Below the pieces are notes generated by a model. That model searched no databases. It worked only from the letters and a program-made list of their open reading frames with translations, and had not been told where the DNA came from. 64,000 bases of DNA from DATFVJ01 sp963851085 (GTDB lineage Bacteria; Actinomycetota; Actinomycetes; Streptosporangiales; Streptosporangiaceae), in assembly GCA_963851085.1 (NCBI GenBank), contig CAWKNX010000005.1:62001-126000 (forward strand), given 5' to 3'. The translations under genes and the position numbers were made by a program. Below, piece by piece: positions 38,303 through 47,815 of this stretch. How positions within the stretch are numbered: position 1 is the stretch's first letter; every line of letters starts with the position of its first letter.

Positions 38303-39478
38303 GTGGCAGGCCTCTGGATCCTGCTCGCTTCGGTCGGTGTTGCGTTGTCCGGCGCAGTGCTCTTCTGGAAGCGTGGCTCGCGTGGCATGGGAACTCCCAG
38401 GCAGCGAGCCACGTACGAGACACTGCACACCGCCAGCCTGGCCGTCTCCGCTCTCCGTGGGGGACTGACGTCCAGTACATCTGTCAAGGCAGCCCCGGCC
38501 CTCCGCCGGTTACTCGGCACGCCCGCTATCGCTATTGCGGACAGGAGGAACCTGCTCGCGTACGAGGGATCGGACCGGCACACTGCGGCGTTGGCCGGCT
38601 GCTTGCATCACGTTGTGAGCTCGGGGCGGTCACAGCTGCTGTCCGCATTGGATCTGCGCTGCGGCCACAGCGATGACTGCCCTGTCCAGGCGGGCGTGGC
38701 GGTGCCGATCGCCGTGGACGGCGCGGTCATCGGTTCACTCGCGGCGCTCGCCCCATGCGCCGAGGCCGACCTGCTGCGGGCGGCAGGCGAGGTCGCCCGG
38801 TTCGTTTCGACGCACCTGGCGCTGGCCGAGCTTGACGCCTCGCGCACCCGCACGGTGCAGGCTCAGCTGAACTTCCTCAGAGCGCAGATCAGCCCGCACT
38901 TCGTCTACAACGCGCTCACGGCGATCGAGTCCTATGTCCGGTCGGACCCGGAACGCGCCAGGGACCTCCTCGTCGGCTTTGCCGAGTTCACCCGCAGCAC
39001 CTTCCGCGAGCACAGCCAGTACGCCACGCTCGCCGAGGAACTGAGGCTGGTCGACACCTATCTGGAGCTTGAGCGTGCGAGGTTCGGTGACCGTCTGGCG
39101 GTCATTCTCCGTGTCGCCCCCGAGGTGCTGCCCGTTCGCGTGCCGTCGCTCGTCTTGCAGCCGCTGGTCGAAAACGCCATCAGGCACGGGCTGGAACAGC
39201 TCGCAGGCAGCACCCGCCTGCAGATCATCGCGGCAGACGGCGGACACGAGGCCGTCGTTACGGTCGAGGACGACGGCGTGGGCGCCGACCCGCAGCACCT
39301 CGAGGACGTTCTCGCGGGGCGAAGGGGCAGCGACTCTGTCGGCCTGCGCAACGTCGATGAGCGCCTTCGCGCCACGTTCGGCAGGGATCACGGCCTGACC
39401 ATCGAGACCGGGCTCGGAGCGGGCACCAAGGTCACGATGCGCCTGCCGAAGTACAGTTCGGCGCTGAGCACCCAGTGA
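38303..39478 (+). CDS. LytS/YehU-type sensor histidine kinase
   Basis: 391 residues. One N-terminal hydrophobic segment (ILLASVGVALSGAVLFW), a GAF-like region at ~50-175 (PVQAGVAVPIAVDGAVIGSL), then the His-kinase box LNFLRAQISPHFVYNALTAI. The ATPase motifs are LQPLVENAIRHGL (N box), DDGVGADP (G1) and GLRNVDERLR (G2). First gene of a four-gene operon; its stop overlaps the response-regulator start (GTGA). Confidence 0.92.
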   Translation: MAGLWILLASVGVALSGAVLFWKRGSRGMGTPRQRATYETLHTASLAVSALRGGLTSSTSVKAAPALRRLLGTPAIAIADRRNLLAYEGSDRHTAALAGCLHHVVSSGRSQLLSALDLRCGHSDDCPVQAGVAVPIAVDGAVIGSLAALAPCAEADLLRAAGEVARFVSTHLALAELDASRTRTVQAQLNFLRAQISPHFVYNALTAIESYVRSDPERARDLLVGFAEFTRSTFREHSQYATLAEELRLVDTYLELERARFGDRLAVILRVAPEVLPVRVPSLVLQPLVENAIRHGLEQLAGSTRLQIIAADGGHEAVVTVEDDGVGADPQHLEDVLAGRRGSDSVGLRNVDERLRATFGRDHGLTIETGLGAGTKVTMRLPKYSSALSTQ

Positions 39479-40299
39479 ACGGGCCGCAGATCCCGGCCGG
39501 GCGGACGCAGCTTCCTGCCCGCGGCCCTGAGCACGCTTACCGCCCGGGACGTGGCAATGGCCAGCGGGCGGCGGCACTTGTGGTGGACGACGAGGCACCG
39601 GCCCTGGACGAACTCGTCTACCTCCTGCACACGATCCCCGCGATAGATCCGGTGGATGCGGCCAGCAACTCCAACGACGCTCTCAGGCACCTGCAGGAAC
39701 GCCGGTACGATGTTGTGTTCCTCGACGTCAGAATGCCGTCGCTGAACGGCATCGAGCTCGCGAATGTGCTCCAGCATTTCGCCACTCCGCCAGCCGTCGT
39801 TTTCGTTACCGCACACGAGGAATACGCGGTCAGCGCTTTTGAAGTGGGGGCGAGCGACTATCTGCTCAAACCGGTGTCACAGGCGCGTTTGGAAGCCGCG
39901 CTCGACCGCGCGCTTGGGTATGGCCATGACCGGGCGGCGTTGCCGCTGGACGAGAATCCTCTTTCGACGATACCTATCGAAACAACTGGGCGGATACGGC
40001 TCGTCGAGCGCATTCAGATATGTTGGGTGGAGGCCGAAGGTGATTATGTACGGCTGCATTTAGTCGACGGCAGCGCTTATCTGCTGCGGATGCCGATCTC
40101 CCATCTGGAAGAAAAGTGGTCCGCCCATGGGTTCATCCGCATCCATCGAGGGCATCTCGTGCCGGTCGGGCACATCACCGAGTTCGCCGCGGTAGGTGGC
40201 AACCACACCGTCACGGTGGCCGGCCGGGTGCTGCCCGTAAGCAGGCGCCATGCGCGCCAGGTGAGGGACCGGTTCCTGCACGCCGCAAGAAGAGGCTGA
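39475..40299 (+). CDS. LytTR-family response regulator
   Basis: 274 residues from the overlapping GTG at 39475. Receiver: ALVVDDEAPALDELVYLLHT, phospho-Asp in VVFLDVRMPSLNGIELA, FVTAHEEYAVSAFEVGASDY and the Lys in LLKPVSQ. C-terminal LytTR domain (~180-270): VEAEGDYVRLHLVDGSAYLL and FIRIHRGHLVPVGHITE. An upstream extension of ~35 residues precedes the receiver. It should control its own operon, especially the symporter genes; inference from context. Confidence 0.93.
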   Translation: MNGPQIPAGRTQLPARGPEHAYRPGRGNGQRAAALVVDDEAPALDELVYLLHTIPAIDPVDAASNSNDALRHLQERRYDVVFLDVRMPSLNGIELANVLQHFATPPAVVFVTAHEEYAVSAFEVGASDYLLKPVSQARLEAALDRALGYGHDRAALPLDENPLSTIPIETTGRIRLVERIQICWVEAEGDYVRLHLVDGSAYLLRMPISHLEEKWSAHGFIRIHRGHLVPVGHITEFAAVGGNHTVTVAGRVLPVSRRHARQVRDRFLHAARRG

Positions 40300-40302
40300 G
40301 CC

Positions 40303-40791
40303 ATGCCTGGTGAATCCATTGGCTCTGAACCACGCCCGGATCCTGCGGCGGCAAACGCGGCGCCGCAGGCGGGCGCGGCGCGTGAACAACCGCAGCCGCC
40401 AGATGGGACCCCGCCGCGGCGGGTCGTGGCCTGGGGACATGCTCAGGTGTCACTCCAGCATGACGTGATCGGCCCAGGCGACCTTCAGGTCGACACGACC
40501 TACGGCCGCCTTCTCGTCCGGTCACTGATGCGTGCCCAGCTCGGGCTCTCCTTGATGTGCCTGGCCCTTGCCCTCACCGTGACCGCGTCATTCCCCGTCA
40601 TCGCCGCGCTGCGTCCCACGGTATGCGACGTAAGGGTCTTTGGCCTCCCGCTCACGCTGGTGGTGCTCGGCGCGGGCATCTACCCGGTGCTCCTGGTGAT
40701 CGGCTGGTTTTACAATCGTCAGGCAAACCAGCTTGAAGCGCGTTTCATCGACCTCGTAGATCCCGCCGGGTCTGGTCGGCTCGATGCCTAA
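40303..40791 (+). CDS. DUF485 membrane protein
   Basis: 162 residues. Pro/Ala-rich N-terminal ~70 residues, then two membrane segments (MRAQLGLSLMCLALALTVTA and PLTLVVLGAGIYPVLLVIGW) with FYNRQANQLEARFIDLV after the second, the DUF485 pattern. Such proteins are encoded beside acetate/monocarboxylate SSS symporters and are regarded as accessory. Overlaps the symporter gene by 8 bases. Confidence 0.88.
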   Translation: MPGESIGSEPRPDPAAANAAPQAGAAREQPQPPDGTPPRRVVAWGHAQVSLQHDVIGPGDLQVDTTYGRLLVRSLMRAQLGLSLMCLALALTVTASFPVIAALRPTVCDVRVFGLPLTLVVLGAGIYPVLLVIGWFYNRQANQLEARFIDLVDPAGSGRLDA

Positions 40792-42556
40792 CGTCCCCGC
40801 CGTCGAAGCGATCGCCTGCGTCACCTTGCTGACAATTACCGTTGGCGCCCGCGGCGTTCGCATCGCTCGCTCGCCAGCCGACTTCCTCGTCGCGGCGCGT
40901 GAGGTCCCACCCGCGCTCAACGCGGCAGCAATTTCCGGCGAGTATCTCTCGGCCGCCTCCTTTCTCGGAATTGCCGGATTAGTGCTTGCACAGGGCCTTG
41001 GTGCGCTCTGGTATTCCGTGGGATATGCGGCTGGATATCTGGTGCTGCTGCTGCTTGTCGCCGCACCGCTCCGGCGCTTTGGCGCCTATACGATACCCGA
41101 TTTCGCTGGGGGCAGGCTGGAGTCCGCGAGCCTCCGCCGGACGACAACGGTGCTTGTGCTCATCATCGGATTGTTCTATCTCATACCGCAGATGAAGGGT
41201 GCGGGAATCACTCTTCAGCTGGTGCTTGCGACACCATACTGGGTGGGCGTCGTGATCCTGGGCGTGGTCGTAAGCGTCAACATCGCCATGGGTGGCATGA
41301 AGGGCGTTACATTTGTCCAGTCGTTCCAATACTGGCTGAAGATCTGTGCCATCGGCATTCCGGCGCTCGCGCTACTTGCGATCGCGGGCCCAGGCTCAAC
41401 ACGCAACCTGTCAGCTGACCACAAGGAGGTCTTCACCCACCGCACCGTCGTGCGCATCGCCGAAGACATCAGATTCACTGCCGTGCAGCCGACGACCGTA
41501 ATTGTCACGGGTGTGCTGGACAGTTACCGGGTAGAGCACAGGGCAATGCCGCTCGCACGCGGTGTCCACGTCGCACGCGCGGGTACCGAGCTCACTTTCG
41601 GCGCTGGTGTACAAGTGCCCACGAGGCTTTCGCTGGTGCCGGCCCACGCACCGGAATGGGACTCTCCATTCGTCGCGGCGGGCACCGACGGAGCGCATCC
41701 GCTCGTCGCCACGTACGGGCTGATTATGGCAACGTTCTTCGGGGCGATCGGGCTGCCCCACATCCTTGTCCGCTTCTACACTAACCGAGACGGCTCCGCG
41801 GCGAGACGTACCACGCTCATCGTGCTGGTATTGCTGAGCGCCTTCTACGTCTTCCCGGCCATTTTTGCTGTGCTCAGCCGCCTGCGCGCGCCGCAGCTCT
41901 ACCTGACCGGGGACACCGACAGCATTGTCCTCGCGCTGCCGACCTTGCTCCTGCACGGGCGGCCGGGAGAGCTTTTGGCGGCGCTGGTGGCCGCGGGAGC
42001 GTTCGCGGCTTTCCTCTCCACCTCCTCAGGTCTGCTTGTCAGCGTCGCAGGCGCGCTTTCTCACGATGTGCTGAACGGCGGCGTGCGCGCATTCCGTTTC
42101 TGTGCCCTGGCAGCCGGTGCCGTCGCAATCTGCGCCGCGCTGCCCATTGACAGCTTCTCCCTGAGCTTGCTTGTGGGGTGGGCATTCGCCATCGCGGCGT
42201 CGTCTTTCTGCCCGCTGATCGTGCTCGGCATCTGGTGGCGGCGCTTGACCTGGGTCGGTGCCATGGCCGGGGTTGTGGCCGGGGGAGGCGGATGCTGCCT
42301 GGCGATCGCGGCGACGATGGCAGGCGCTGCCACATCTGGCTGGGCTGCGGTGCTCCTTGGCCAGCCCGCGATCTGGACAGTGCCCATTGCCTTTGCCGCG
42401 ATGATCGTGGTGTCGCTCCTCACCCCGCAGGCACTTCCGGGCAATGTCGAGCAGGTTCTGCTGCGCATGCATTTGCCCGAAGCGCTCATCCAGCGGACGT
42501 ATCGGCCGGTCGGCCGCTTGCCAGTCCATGAGCCGGTCGAGGGGCAGCCCCAGTGA
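40784..42556 (+). CDS. Sodium:solute symporter, ActP/MctC-like monocarboxylate transporter
   Basis: 590 residues, about 13 membrane segments. SSS motifs: DFLVAAREVPPALNAAAISG, EYLSAASFLGIAGLVLAQGL and the core GYAAGYLVLLLLVAAPLRRF. Between the sixth and seventh segments there is an insertion of about 95 polar residues (NLSADHKEVFTHRTVVRIAE onward), as in actinobacterial ActP relatives. Later MATFFGAIGLPHILVRFYTN is typical. Takes up acetate, pyruvate or propionate with sodium or protons; exact substrate unknown. Confidence 0.9.
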   Translation: MPNVPAVEAIACVTLLTITVGARGVRIARSPADFLVAAREVPPALNAAAISGEYLSAASFLGIAGLVLAQGLGALWYSVGYAAGYLVLLLLVAAPLRRFGAYTIPDFAGGRLESASLRRTTTVLVLIIGLFYLIPQMKGAGITLQLVLATPYWVGVVILGVVVSVNIAMGGMKGVTFVQSFQYWLKICAIGIPALALLAIAGPGSTRNLSADHKEVFTHRTVVRIAEDIRFTAVQPTTVIVTGVLDSYRVEHRAMPLARGVHVARAGTELTFGAGVQVPTRLSLVPAHAPEWDSPFVAAGTDGAHPLVATYGLIMATFFGAIGLPHILVRFYTNRDGSAARRTTLIVLVLLSAFYVFPAIFAVLSRLRAPQLYLTGDTDSIVLALPTLLLHGRPGELLAALVAAGAFAAFLSTSSGLLVSVAGALSHDVLNGGVRAFRFCALAAGAVAICAALPIDSFSLSLLVGWAFAIAASSFCPLIVLGIWWRRLTWVGAMAGVVAGGGGCCLAIAATMAGAATSGWAAVLLGQPAIWTVPIAFAAMIVVSLLTPQALPGNVEQVLLRMHLPEALIQRTYRPVGRLPVHEPVEGQPQ

Positions 42557-42610
42557 TTCCCCGGCTATTTCCGGCCGCTCAAGCGGCTGTTTGAAATGAG
42601 GGCTGACCCC

Positions 42611-42651
42611 GGCCGACCGCCCGCTCGGTCCTTGCGGGAGGGCGGCCGGCC
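42611..42651. terminator. Terminator hairpin between convergent genes
   Basis: GGCCGACCGCCC and GGGCGGCCGGCC pair over 12 positions with one mismatch around a 17-base loop. A second GC-rich hairpin (GGCGG/CCGCC core, about 42665-42702) follows it. Together they can stop transcription from both the symporter operon and the convergent amidohydrolase gene. Confidence 0.65.
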
Positions 42652-42699
42652 AGCTCCGCGGTAGCCGGGGGCGGGTCGATCCGCCCGCCCCGGGCGCTC

Positions 42700-44673
42700 T
42701 TATATCCGCCTCCAGCCCAACCGGGTGTTGCTGTGTGCAAGCCCAGCCCCACTCTGCTGGGCCTTGACCTTGGTGAAGTTGTCGTCAGGAATCAGGTTGA
42801 CCGGCGTAATCGGGGTCGGATAGCCGACACCCTGCAACACGGTGTCGATGGCGCTACCGGGCTGGGTGTGCGATGGGTAATCCGTCAGGTTGCCCTGCTT
42901 ATAGGCGCTGCCGGGGCTGCCGACGGCGCGGGCCTGGCTGCCATGCAGTCCGTAGAGCCGCGCGCTGTTGAGACCCAGGATGTTCCGTTTGTCCTTCTCT
43001 GTGAGCGCTGGGTAGCGCCACTTTTCCTGCATCTGCTCTGGGATCTGGAAACGCCACAAGGCGTCGACCTGCCATTGCGGGCCGCCATACCACATCGAGT
43101 CCGAGCCGAACACGATGTTCTCCGACCCCATGTAGTACATCAGCTGGCCGATCAGGTGCGACCATACCGTGGGGAAGGTCACGATCATCGAGGCCATCGT
43201 CGTCCCGAGCTCCGCGTAGACGTTGGGGAGCCGATGATGGCTCGACGGTGACGTGGATGTCGGTTCTGCCCCTGCCCGGTACCTGCCTCCTGCGATCTGG
43301 GCGAACTGCGTCGACCAGCGGATGTTCGGGACGGTGTGCCCGCGGCTGTCCGTCAGGCTGGTCGGCTGCATCGCCCCGGCCTGGTTCTCGATGTCCTCCA
43401 GAGATTGAAGCACCCAGAAGCTCGGCCGGATGCACGAGTGATAAATGACGAAGTTGAACTGCGGCCAGTCCGTGGCCACCTTCACCATGTCGTCGGGGTT
43501 CCCGTAATCTGGCGTGTTGTTCGGCCCGCCCGGTTGCGTCCCCGACGCGGAAAGTCCCTTGTGGATGCAGATGTTGAAGAACCCGGGATGCTTCCTGAGC
43601 TGAGCCTTGTTCGCGGCGATGACGGCGTAGGTAGGATAGGCGATCACCTCGTCATCAAGCCGCCATCTCGTGAATTCGGCGCCGGGGAATGCACTGGCCG
43701 CTTCCGCGACGTTATAGCCTTTCCACGAATCCGGCTGGCAGAATTCAATCTGCCACTGCGTGTAGTCGCCGAACGCTGGGTCCGCGAGATTCCCTACGCC
43801 AGGGTAGATCTGCGCATGGGCGAAAGCTCTCCTGGAGCCCGCGAGCTTGTTGATGAAGTCCCGGCATTGTGACGTCTGATAGCCTGTCAATATCTCGCTG
43901 ACCAGGCTTTCTGTGATGTTGGACGCCGGCCCGGGCACGCCGCCACCTGGCGGCGTGAAGAGGGCGATGTTCGCATTGCTGACGATCGAGATGCTCGTCT
44001 GGGCCTGGAGGTACATACGGTTGATGTACTGCCCCAGGTGAAACTCGCCCAGAGTAGTAGTAGCCGGCCCAGAATTGGGCGGGAAGTCGGGGCCGAGCTG
44101 TGCCGGGTTCCAATCCGTCCAGGGGTTGCCGAGTTCGTCGACGCCGGCCGCGTTTCCACCCGTGCCGTTGAAGGGGTTGGAGGTATACCCCGCACCCGTG
44201 GACACTGATCCGGGTCCCTGGGCGAGTGCCCGGAGCCCGTTAGGGCCGTTGTTGCTCGATCGGACGATGTGCGTCTGGTCATCGAAGACGAACAGGTCAG
44301 ACGGGGTTCCGTGCTCCTTGTAGGCCGCGGGCTCGTACATTTCGACCGGGCTCACGTTGAAGAACTTCTTGCCGAACACCTCGTTCATGGCGATGAAGGC
44401 CACGGCCATGCCGCCCGTGCCGCTGAAGAACTTGCGGCGGCTGATCCCGAGCCTTTTTGCCGCGGCGTCGCCCAGTTCTTTGATTCGGTCCTCGACGTGC
44501 TGCTGCTGCTTCGTCTGCGGGTGCGGCATGTACTCGCCGTTGGAGATCATCCGGGTTGGAACCGGGGACTGGAACGGCTCACTCTCGGCAGGCGCGACTC
44601 GTTTGAGCTGTTCGTCGCTCAGCCATGCATCCTCTTCGCGGCTTCCGGGGGGTCGTTGTGACTCCGACCACAT
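42700..44673 (-). CDS. Tat-exported amidohydrolase-2 family protein
   Basis: 657 residues. A long polar N-terminus (~78 residues) precedes the Tat motif SRRKFFSGTGGMAVAFIAMN. The catalytic part has FDDQTHIV, FNICIHKGLSASG, FVIYHSCIRPSFW and the C-terminal FGSDSMWYGGPQWQVDALWR with LGLNSARLYGL, typical of TIM-barrel amidohydrolase_2 (metal-dependent decarboxylase/hydrolase) proteins. Starting at ATG residue 42 would give a shorter leader. AGGAGGG precedes the chosen ATG. Substrate unknown. Confidence 0.85.
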   Translation of the reverse strand: MWSESQRPPGSREEDAWLSDEQLKRVAPAESEPFQSPVPTRMISNGEYMPHPQTKQQQHVEDRIKELGDAAAKRLGISRRKFFSGTGGMAVAFIAMNEVFGKKFFNVSPVEMYEPAAYKEHGTPSDLFVFDDQTHIVRSSNNGPNGLRALAQGPGSVSTGAGYTSNPFNGTGGNAAGVDELGNPWTDWNPAQLGPDFPPNSGPATTTLGEFHLGQYINRMYLQAQTSISIVSNANIALFTPPGGGVPGPASNITESLVSEILTGYQTSQCRDFINKLAGSRRAFAHAQIYPGVGNLADPAFGDYTQWQIEFCQPDSWKGYNVAEAASAFPGAEFTRWRLDDEVIAYPTYAVIAANKAQLRKHPGFFNICIHKGLSASGTQPGGPNNTPDYGNPDDMVKVATDWPQFNFVIYHSCIRPSFWVLQSLEDIENQAGAMQPTSLTDSRGHTVPNIRWSTQFAQIAGGRYRAGAEPTSTSPSSHHRLPNVYAELGTTMASMIVTFPTVWSHLIGQLMYYMGSENIVFGSDSMWYGGPQWQVDALWRFQIPEQMQEKWRYPALTEKDKRNILGLNSARLYGLHGSQARAVGSPGSAYKQGNLTDYPSHTQPGSAIDTVLQGVGYPTPITPVNLIPDDNFTKVKAQQSGAGLAHSNTRLGWRRI

Positions 44674-44710
44674 AGGTCCCTCCTACCTCGGACTCAACGT
44701 ATGGGCTCTG

Positions 44711-44740
44711 CTCTTTCTTGCTCTTTCTTGCTCTTTCTTG
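44711..44740 (-). repeat. 10-bp tandem repeat x3 upstream of the amidohydrolase gene
   Basis: CTCTTTCTTG three times without mismatch, with a partial unit before. It lies 38-67 bases upstream of the ATG of the Tat amidohydrolase, so within its leader or promoter. Confidence 0.85.
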
Positions 44741-45097
44741 CCATCACGAGCGAGCACGAGAACAACCAGGCCAGCGACCGTGGTATGAATGTTGCGGACT
44801 TCCTCAGCCATCGGACCTCCGTGAGGCTGGCGACGTTTCGGATGCTATGCCGCCGCGATCCATAGCTGCGGCGGCACTGCCGGGCGGTGCGACGAACGGT
44901 CCCAAGACGTCGACGAACGGTCGCCGGGGGTCAGGCATCTCCACCGCGGTGCGGTCAGGCCAGCTGTGCGGCACGCCGCGGCAGCCGTTAAGGACCTGAA
45001 AGAAAGCCGATCAACTCGGCGTTCAACCTGATCGCCCGGCCGGCGTCCGGCCAGCGGCGTGCCACCCCCCGCACCGGCCTGGCCAGTGCTTATGCGG
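44741..45097. other. No gene recognised
   Basis: Intergenic DNA between two minus-strand genes. No structure that I can support. Confidence 0.4.
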
Positions 45098-46519
45098 TCA
45101 GATCTTGGTGAAGTGGTGGAAGCACTCGTACTCCGCGCTCTCGGCGGCGAACGCCCGCGTCTCGGCCCGCTTGACGGCCAGGTAGGCGCGCCTGCGGAGC
45201 GGGCCGAGCGCCTCCATCAGCAACTCGTCAGCCTCGAGGGCGTCCAGGGCTGCGCTGAGCGACTCGGGCAGGCGGTGTGCCCTCACGCGCAGCCGTTCGG
45301 TATCGGTCATCGTCGCTGGGTCGGTGTTGACGGCCTCGCCCGGGTCGAGCTTGCCGCGGATCCCGTCCAGGCCAGCGTGGATGTACGCGCCGAGCGCCAG
45401 GTACGGGTTGGCGCTCGAGTCGGAAGGCTTGAGCTCCAGGTTCACGGAGCCTTCGGGGTTGCTGCGCATGGCCGAGCAGATCCGGATGGCCGCCTCGCGG
45501 TTGTCCATGCCGTAGACCGTGTAGGCGCTGGCCCAGGTCTGCGGCGCGAGCCTGCGGTAGCTGTTCACGCTGCCGCAGGTCAGCGCCGTCAACGCGGGCA
45601 GGTGGGCGAGCAGTCCGCCGATGAAGTGGTAGGCCGTGTCCGACAGCCTGTACGGGTCGCCCGCGGCGTGGAAGAGGTTGCGGCTGCCCGGCTGGCCGGG
45701 GTGCGCACCGGGTGCGGAGGCCATATCCCACAGTGAGGCGTGCAGGTGCGCGCCGTTTCCTGCCTGACCGGGGATGGGCTTGGGGGCCAGGCTCGCCCAC
45801 AGCCCGTGGCGCAGCGCGACGCCCCGGACGGTCTCGCGGTAGATCACGTGATTGTCTGCTGCGCGCAGGGCCGGGGCGTGCCTGATCGAGATCTCCTGCT
45901 GGCCGGGGCCAAGCTCGGGGTAGTAGTGCTCGACCTGAAGGCCCTGTGCCTGGAGCGCCCGCACCAGGTCGATGGCGTAGTCGTGCGCGAGATGAAAACC
46001 GGTCGCCGAATAGCAGAGGCTGTCGTCGGCGGGGACCAGCCGGTCAGGCCCGCCCGCGGGATCGGGCTCGCGCCTGCCGAGGGTGAACTCGGGCTCGAAC
46101 GCCGCGGACATCGCGAAGCCCTCGGTGGCAAGCTCGGCGACGGCCTGCTTGAGGAATGTGCGCGCGCACGCCTCCCACGGCTCGCCGTCCAGCCGGATCA
46201 GGTCAGCGTTCATCGCTCCCGCGCCCGGCGCGTACGGGAGAGCGACGAGCGTGCTCGGATCGGGCACGATGCGCACTTCGCCGACCGGTCCCATGCCCTC
46301 GACCGGCTGGAGCGTGTCGAGCATGGACATCGCCATCATCGCGACGGTGTGCCCGATGCCGGTGTGCAGCCGCTCGGCGAGCAGTGGGAGGGACGCGGCC
46401 TTGCCGCGGATGATCCCGCCGTGGTCGGCGTACAGGAACCGGACGAGCGCGAGCCCGTCCGCCTCGGCCTGCGCGAGCACGCGGCGGGCATCCTCGCTGT
46501 TGCCAGAAGAGCCGGTCAT
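45098..46519 (-). CDS. Glutamine synthetase family protein
   Basis: 473 residues. GS landmarks: FLYADHGGIIRGKAASLPLL (beta-grasp), AAFEPEFTLG (metal Glu), HYYPELGPGQQEISIRHA, the nucleotide region AGNGAHLHASLWD, SYRRLAPQTWASAYTVYGMD and NLELKPSDSSANPYLALGAY. The sequence is closer to GS-like gamma-glutamyl-amine ligases (GlnA2/3/4-type, polyamines or ethanolamine) than to assimilatory GlnA. The nitrogen substrate is unknown. Single-gene unit. Confidence 0.9.
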   Translation of the reverse strand: MTGSSGNSEDARRVLAQAEADGLALVRFLYADHGGIIRGKAASLPLLAERLHTGIGHTVAMMAMSMLDTLQPVEGMGPVGEVRIVPDPSTLVALPYAPGAGAMNADLIRLDGEPWEACARTFLKQAVAELATEGFAMSAAFEPEFTLGRREPDPAGGPDRLVPADDSLCYSATGFHLAHDYAIDLVRALQAQGLQVEHYYPELGPGQQEISIRHAPALRAADNHVIYRETVRGVALRHGLWASLAPKPIPGQAGNGAHLHASLWDMASAPGAHPGQPGSRNLFHAAGDPYRLSDTAYHFIGGLLAHLPALTALTCGSVNSYRRLAPQTWASAYTVYGMDNREAAIRICSAMRSNPEGSVNLELKPSDSSANPYLALGAYIHAGLDGIRGKLDPGEAVNTDPATMTDTERLRVRAHRLPESLSAALDALEADELLMEALGPLRRRAYLAVKRAETRAFAAESAEYECFHHFTKI

Positions 46520-46756
46520 GGGTCAGGACTAACACAGCCGCCGCGGTCCCGTACAGCGTGGCTGGGACAACTCATGATCCCGAACGGCTGCCGCGCATGC
46601 GCCGCGTCTCATAAAAAAGCCGCGCAGGAGAGAGTTCCACATGGTCACGTCAAGACGCTCGGGCAAAGCTGATACCAACGGCAGCCGCATCGACCTGAGG
46701 CTGGCCCGGGTCCGCCACCTCACCCCCGCACAGGCCTGCGGCCCTGGGCCAGCGGG

Positions 46757-47680
46757 CTAGACCTCGGGCTCCTCGCCTCGCCGGTCCTGCTGCGCGAGGA
46801 ACTGCTCGAACTGGGCGGCGAGTTCGTCGGCTGTCGGCAGGATGCCCGAGTCGTCGGCCAGCAGGTTCTCGCCCGCATCGGCATATGCCTCGTACTGTTC
46901 CTCGAGCGCGTGCACGAGGGATTTGATCTCCTCGGATCCCTCGACCTGCCGCGTGATCTCGGCATCCGCGCGCTTGGCCCGCTCGCGCAGCGGTCCCAGG
47001 GGAAGGGCGAGCCCGGTCGCGGCGATGACCGCGTCAAGCGCGGTTACCGCGGCCGCGGGATACGGTGCCTGGGCCAGGTAGTGCGGCACGTGCACGGCGA
47101 AGCCAATCGCGTCATGGCCGGATTCGCCGAGCCGAAGTTCGAGCAGAGCGCTCGCGCTGCCAGGAACCTGCACACGGTTCAGGAACGGTTTGTAACCGGT
47201 GATGAGCTCGGGGCGGGTCGCGTGCGCCGTCAGGCCAAGCGGCCTGGTATGCGGGACCGCCATCGGGATGCCGTGGAACCCGACCGCGATCCGGACGTCG
47301 AGCCGCTCGACCAGGCCAAGGACCGCGCCGAGGAAGAGCTCCCATTCGTGGTCAGGTTCCGGCCCCGTCAGCAGCAGGAACGGGGTGCGGTCCTCGTCGT
47401 GCACCACGTGCAGGACCAGTTCGGGCGCGTCGTAACTCTCCCAGTGGTCCTTGACGAAGGTCATCACCGGCCTGCGCGATCTGTAGTCGATCAGCCGGTC
47501 CACGTCGAAGGTCGCCACGGTCCGGTGCTCCAGGGCGCCGAGCAGGTGCTCCGTCACCAGGGCGCCAGGGGCGCCCGCGTCGATGAAGCCGTCAAGGCTG
47601 TACAGCATGACCGGCTTCGCCAACTCGGGGACGTCGGCGTCAAGGGTGTACAGATCCTCTGGATCCGGCAATGCGATCAC
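46757..47680 (-). CDS. PAC2-family protein (proteasome-assembly-chaperone-like)
   Basis: 307 residues from a GTG at 47680 with AAGGGAAGG upstream (an ATG further up, 47713, is possible). PAC2 pattern: PVMLYSLDGFIDAGAPGALV, ELVLHVVHDEDRTPFLLLTG PEPD-type segment, VAVGFHGIPMAVPHTRPLGL-like core and VPHYLAQAPYPAAAVTALDA. C-terminal ~80 residues are a charged helical segment. Actinobacteria have proteasomes, but the role of these proteins in bacteria is not established. Confidence 0.88.
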   Translation of the reverse strand: MIALPDPEDLYTLDADVPELAKPVMLYSLDGFIDAGAPGALVTEHLLGALEHRTVATFDVDRLIDYRSRRPVMTFVKDHWESYDAPELVLHVVHDEDRTPFLLLTGPEPDHEWELFLGAVLGLVERLDVRIAVGFHGIPMAVPHTRPLGLTAHATRPELITGYKPFLNRVQVPGSASALLELRLGESGHDAIGFAVHVPHYLAQAPYPAAAVTALDAVIAATGLALPLGPLRERAKRADAEITRQVEGSEEIKSLVHALEEQYEAYADAGENLLADDSGILPTADELAAQFEQFLAQQDRRGEEPEV

Positions 47681-47815
47681 AGCCTTCCCTTGACCTCGCG
47701 CGATCCTCGGCATCGCGGCGCTAGTCCACGTAACCAACGTAAGCCCTGGAATGATCCAGTCCGCACATCCGCGAGTGCCACGCCACGTGCCCGGTGATCT
47801 GGTAGGCAGCAGGGC

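Noticed and set aside
45740..46672. 310-codon plus-strand open frame
   Set aside because: Antisense to the glutamine-synthetase-family gene, which has clear motifs.
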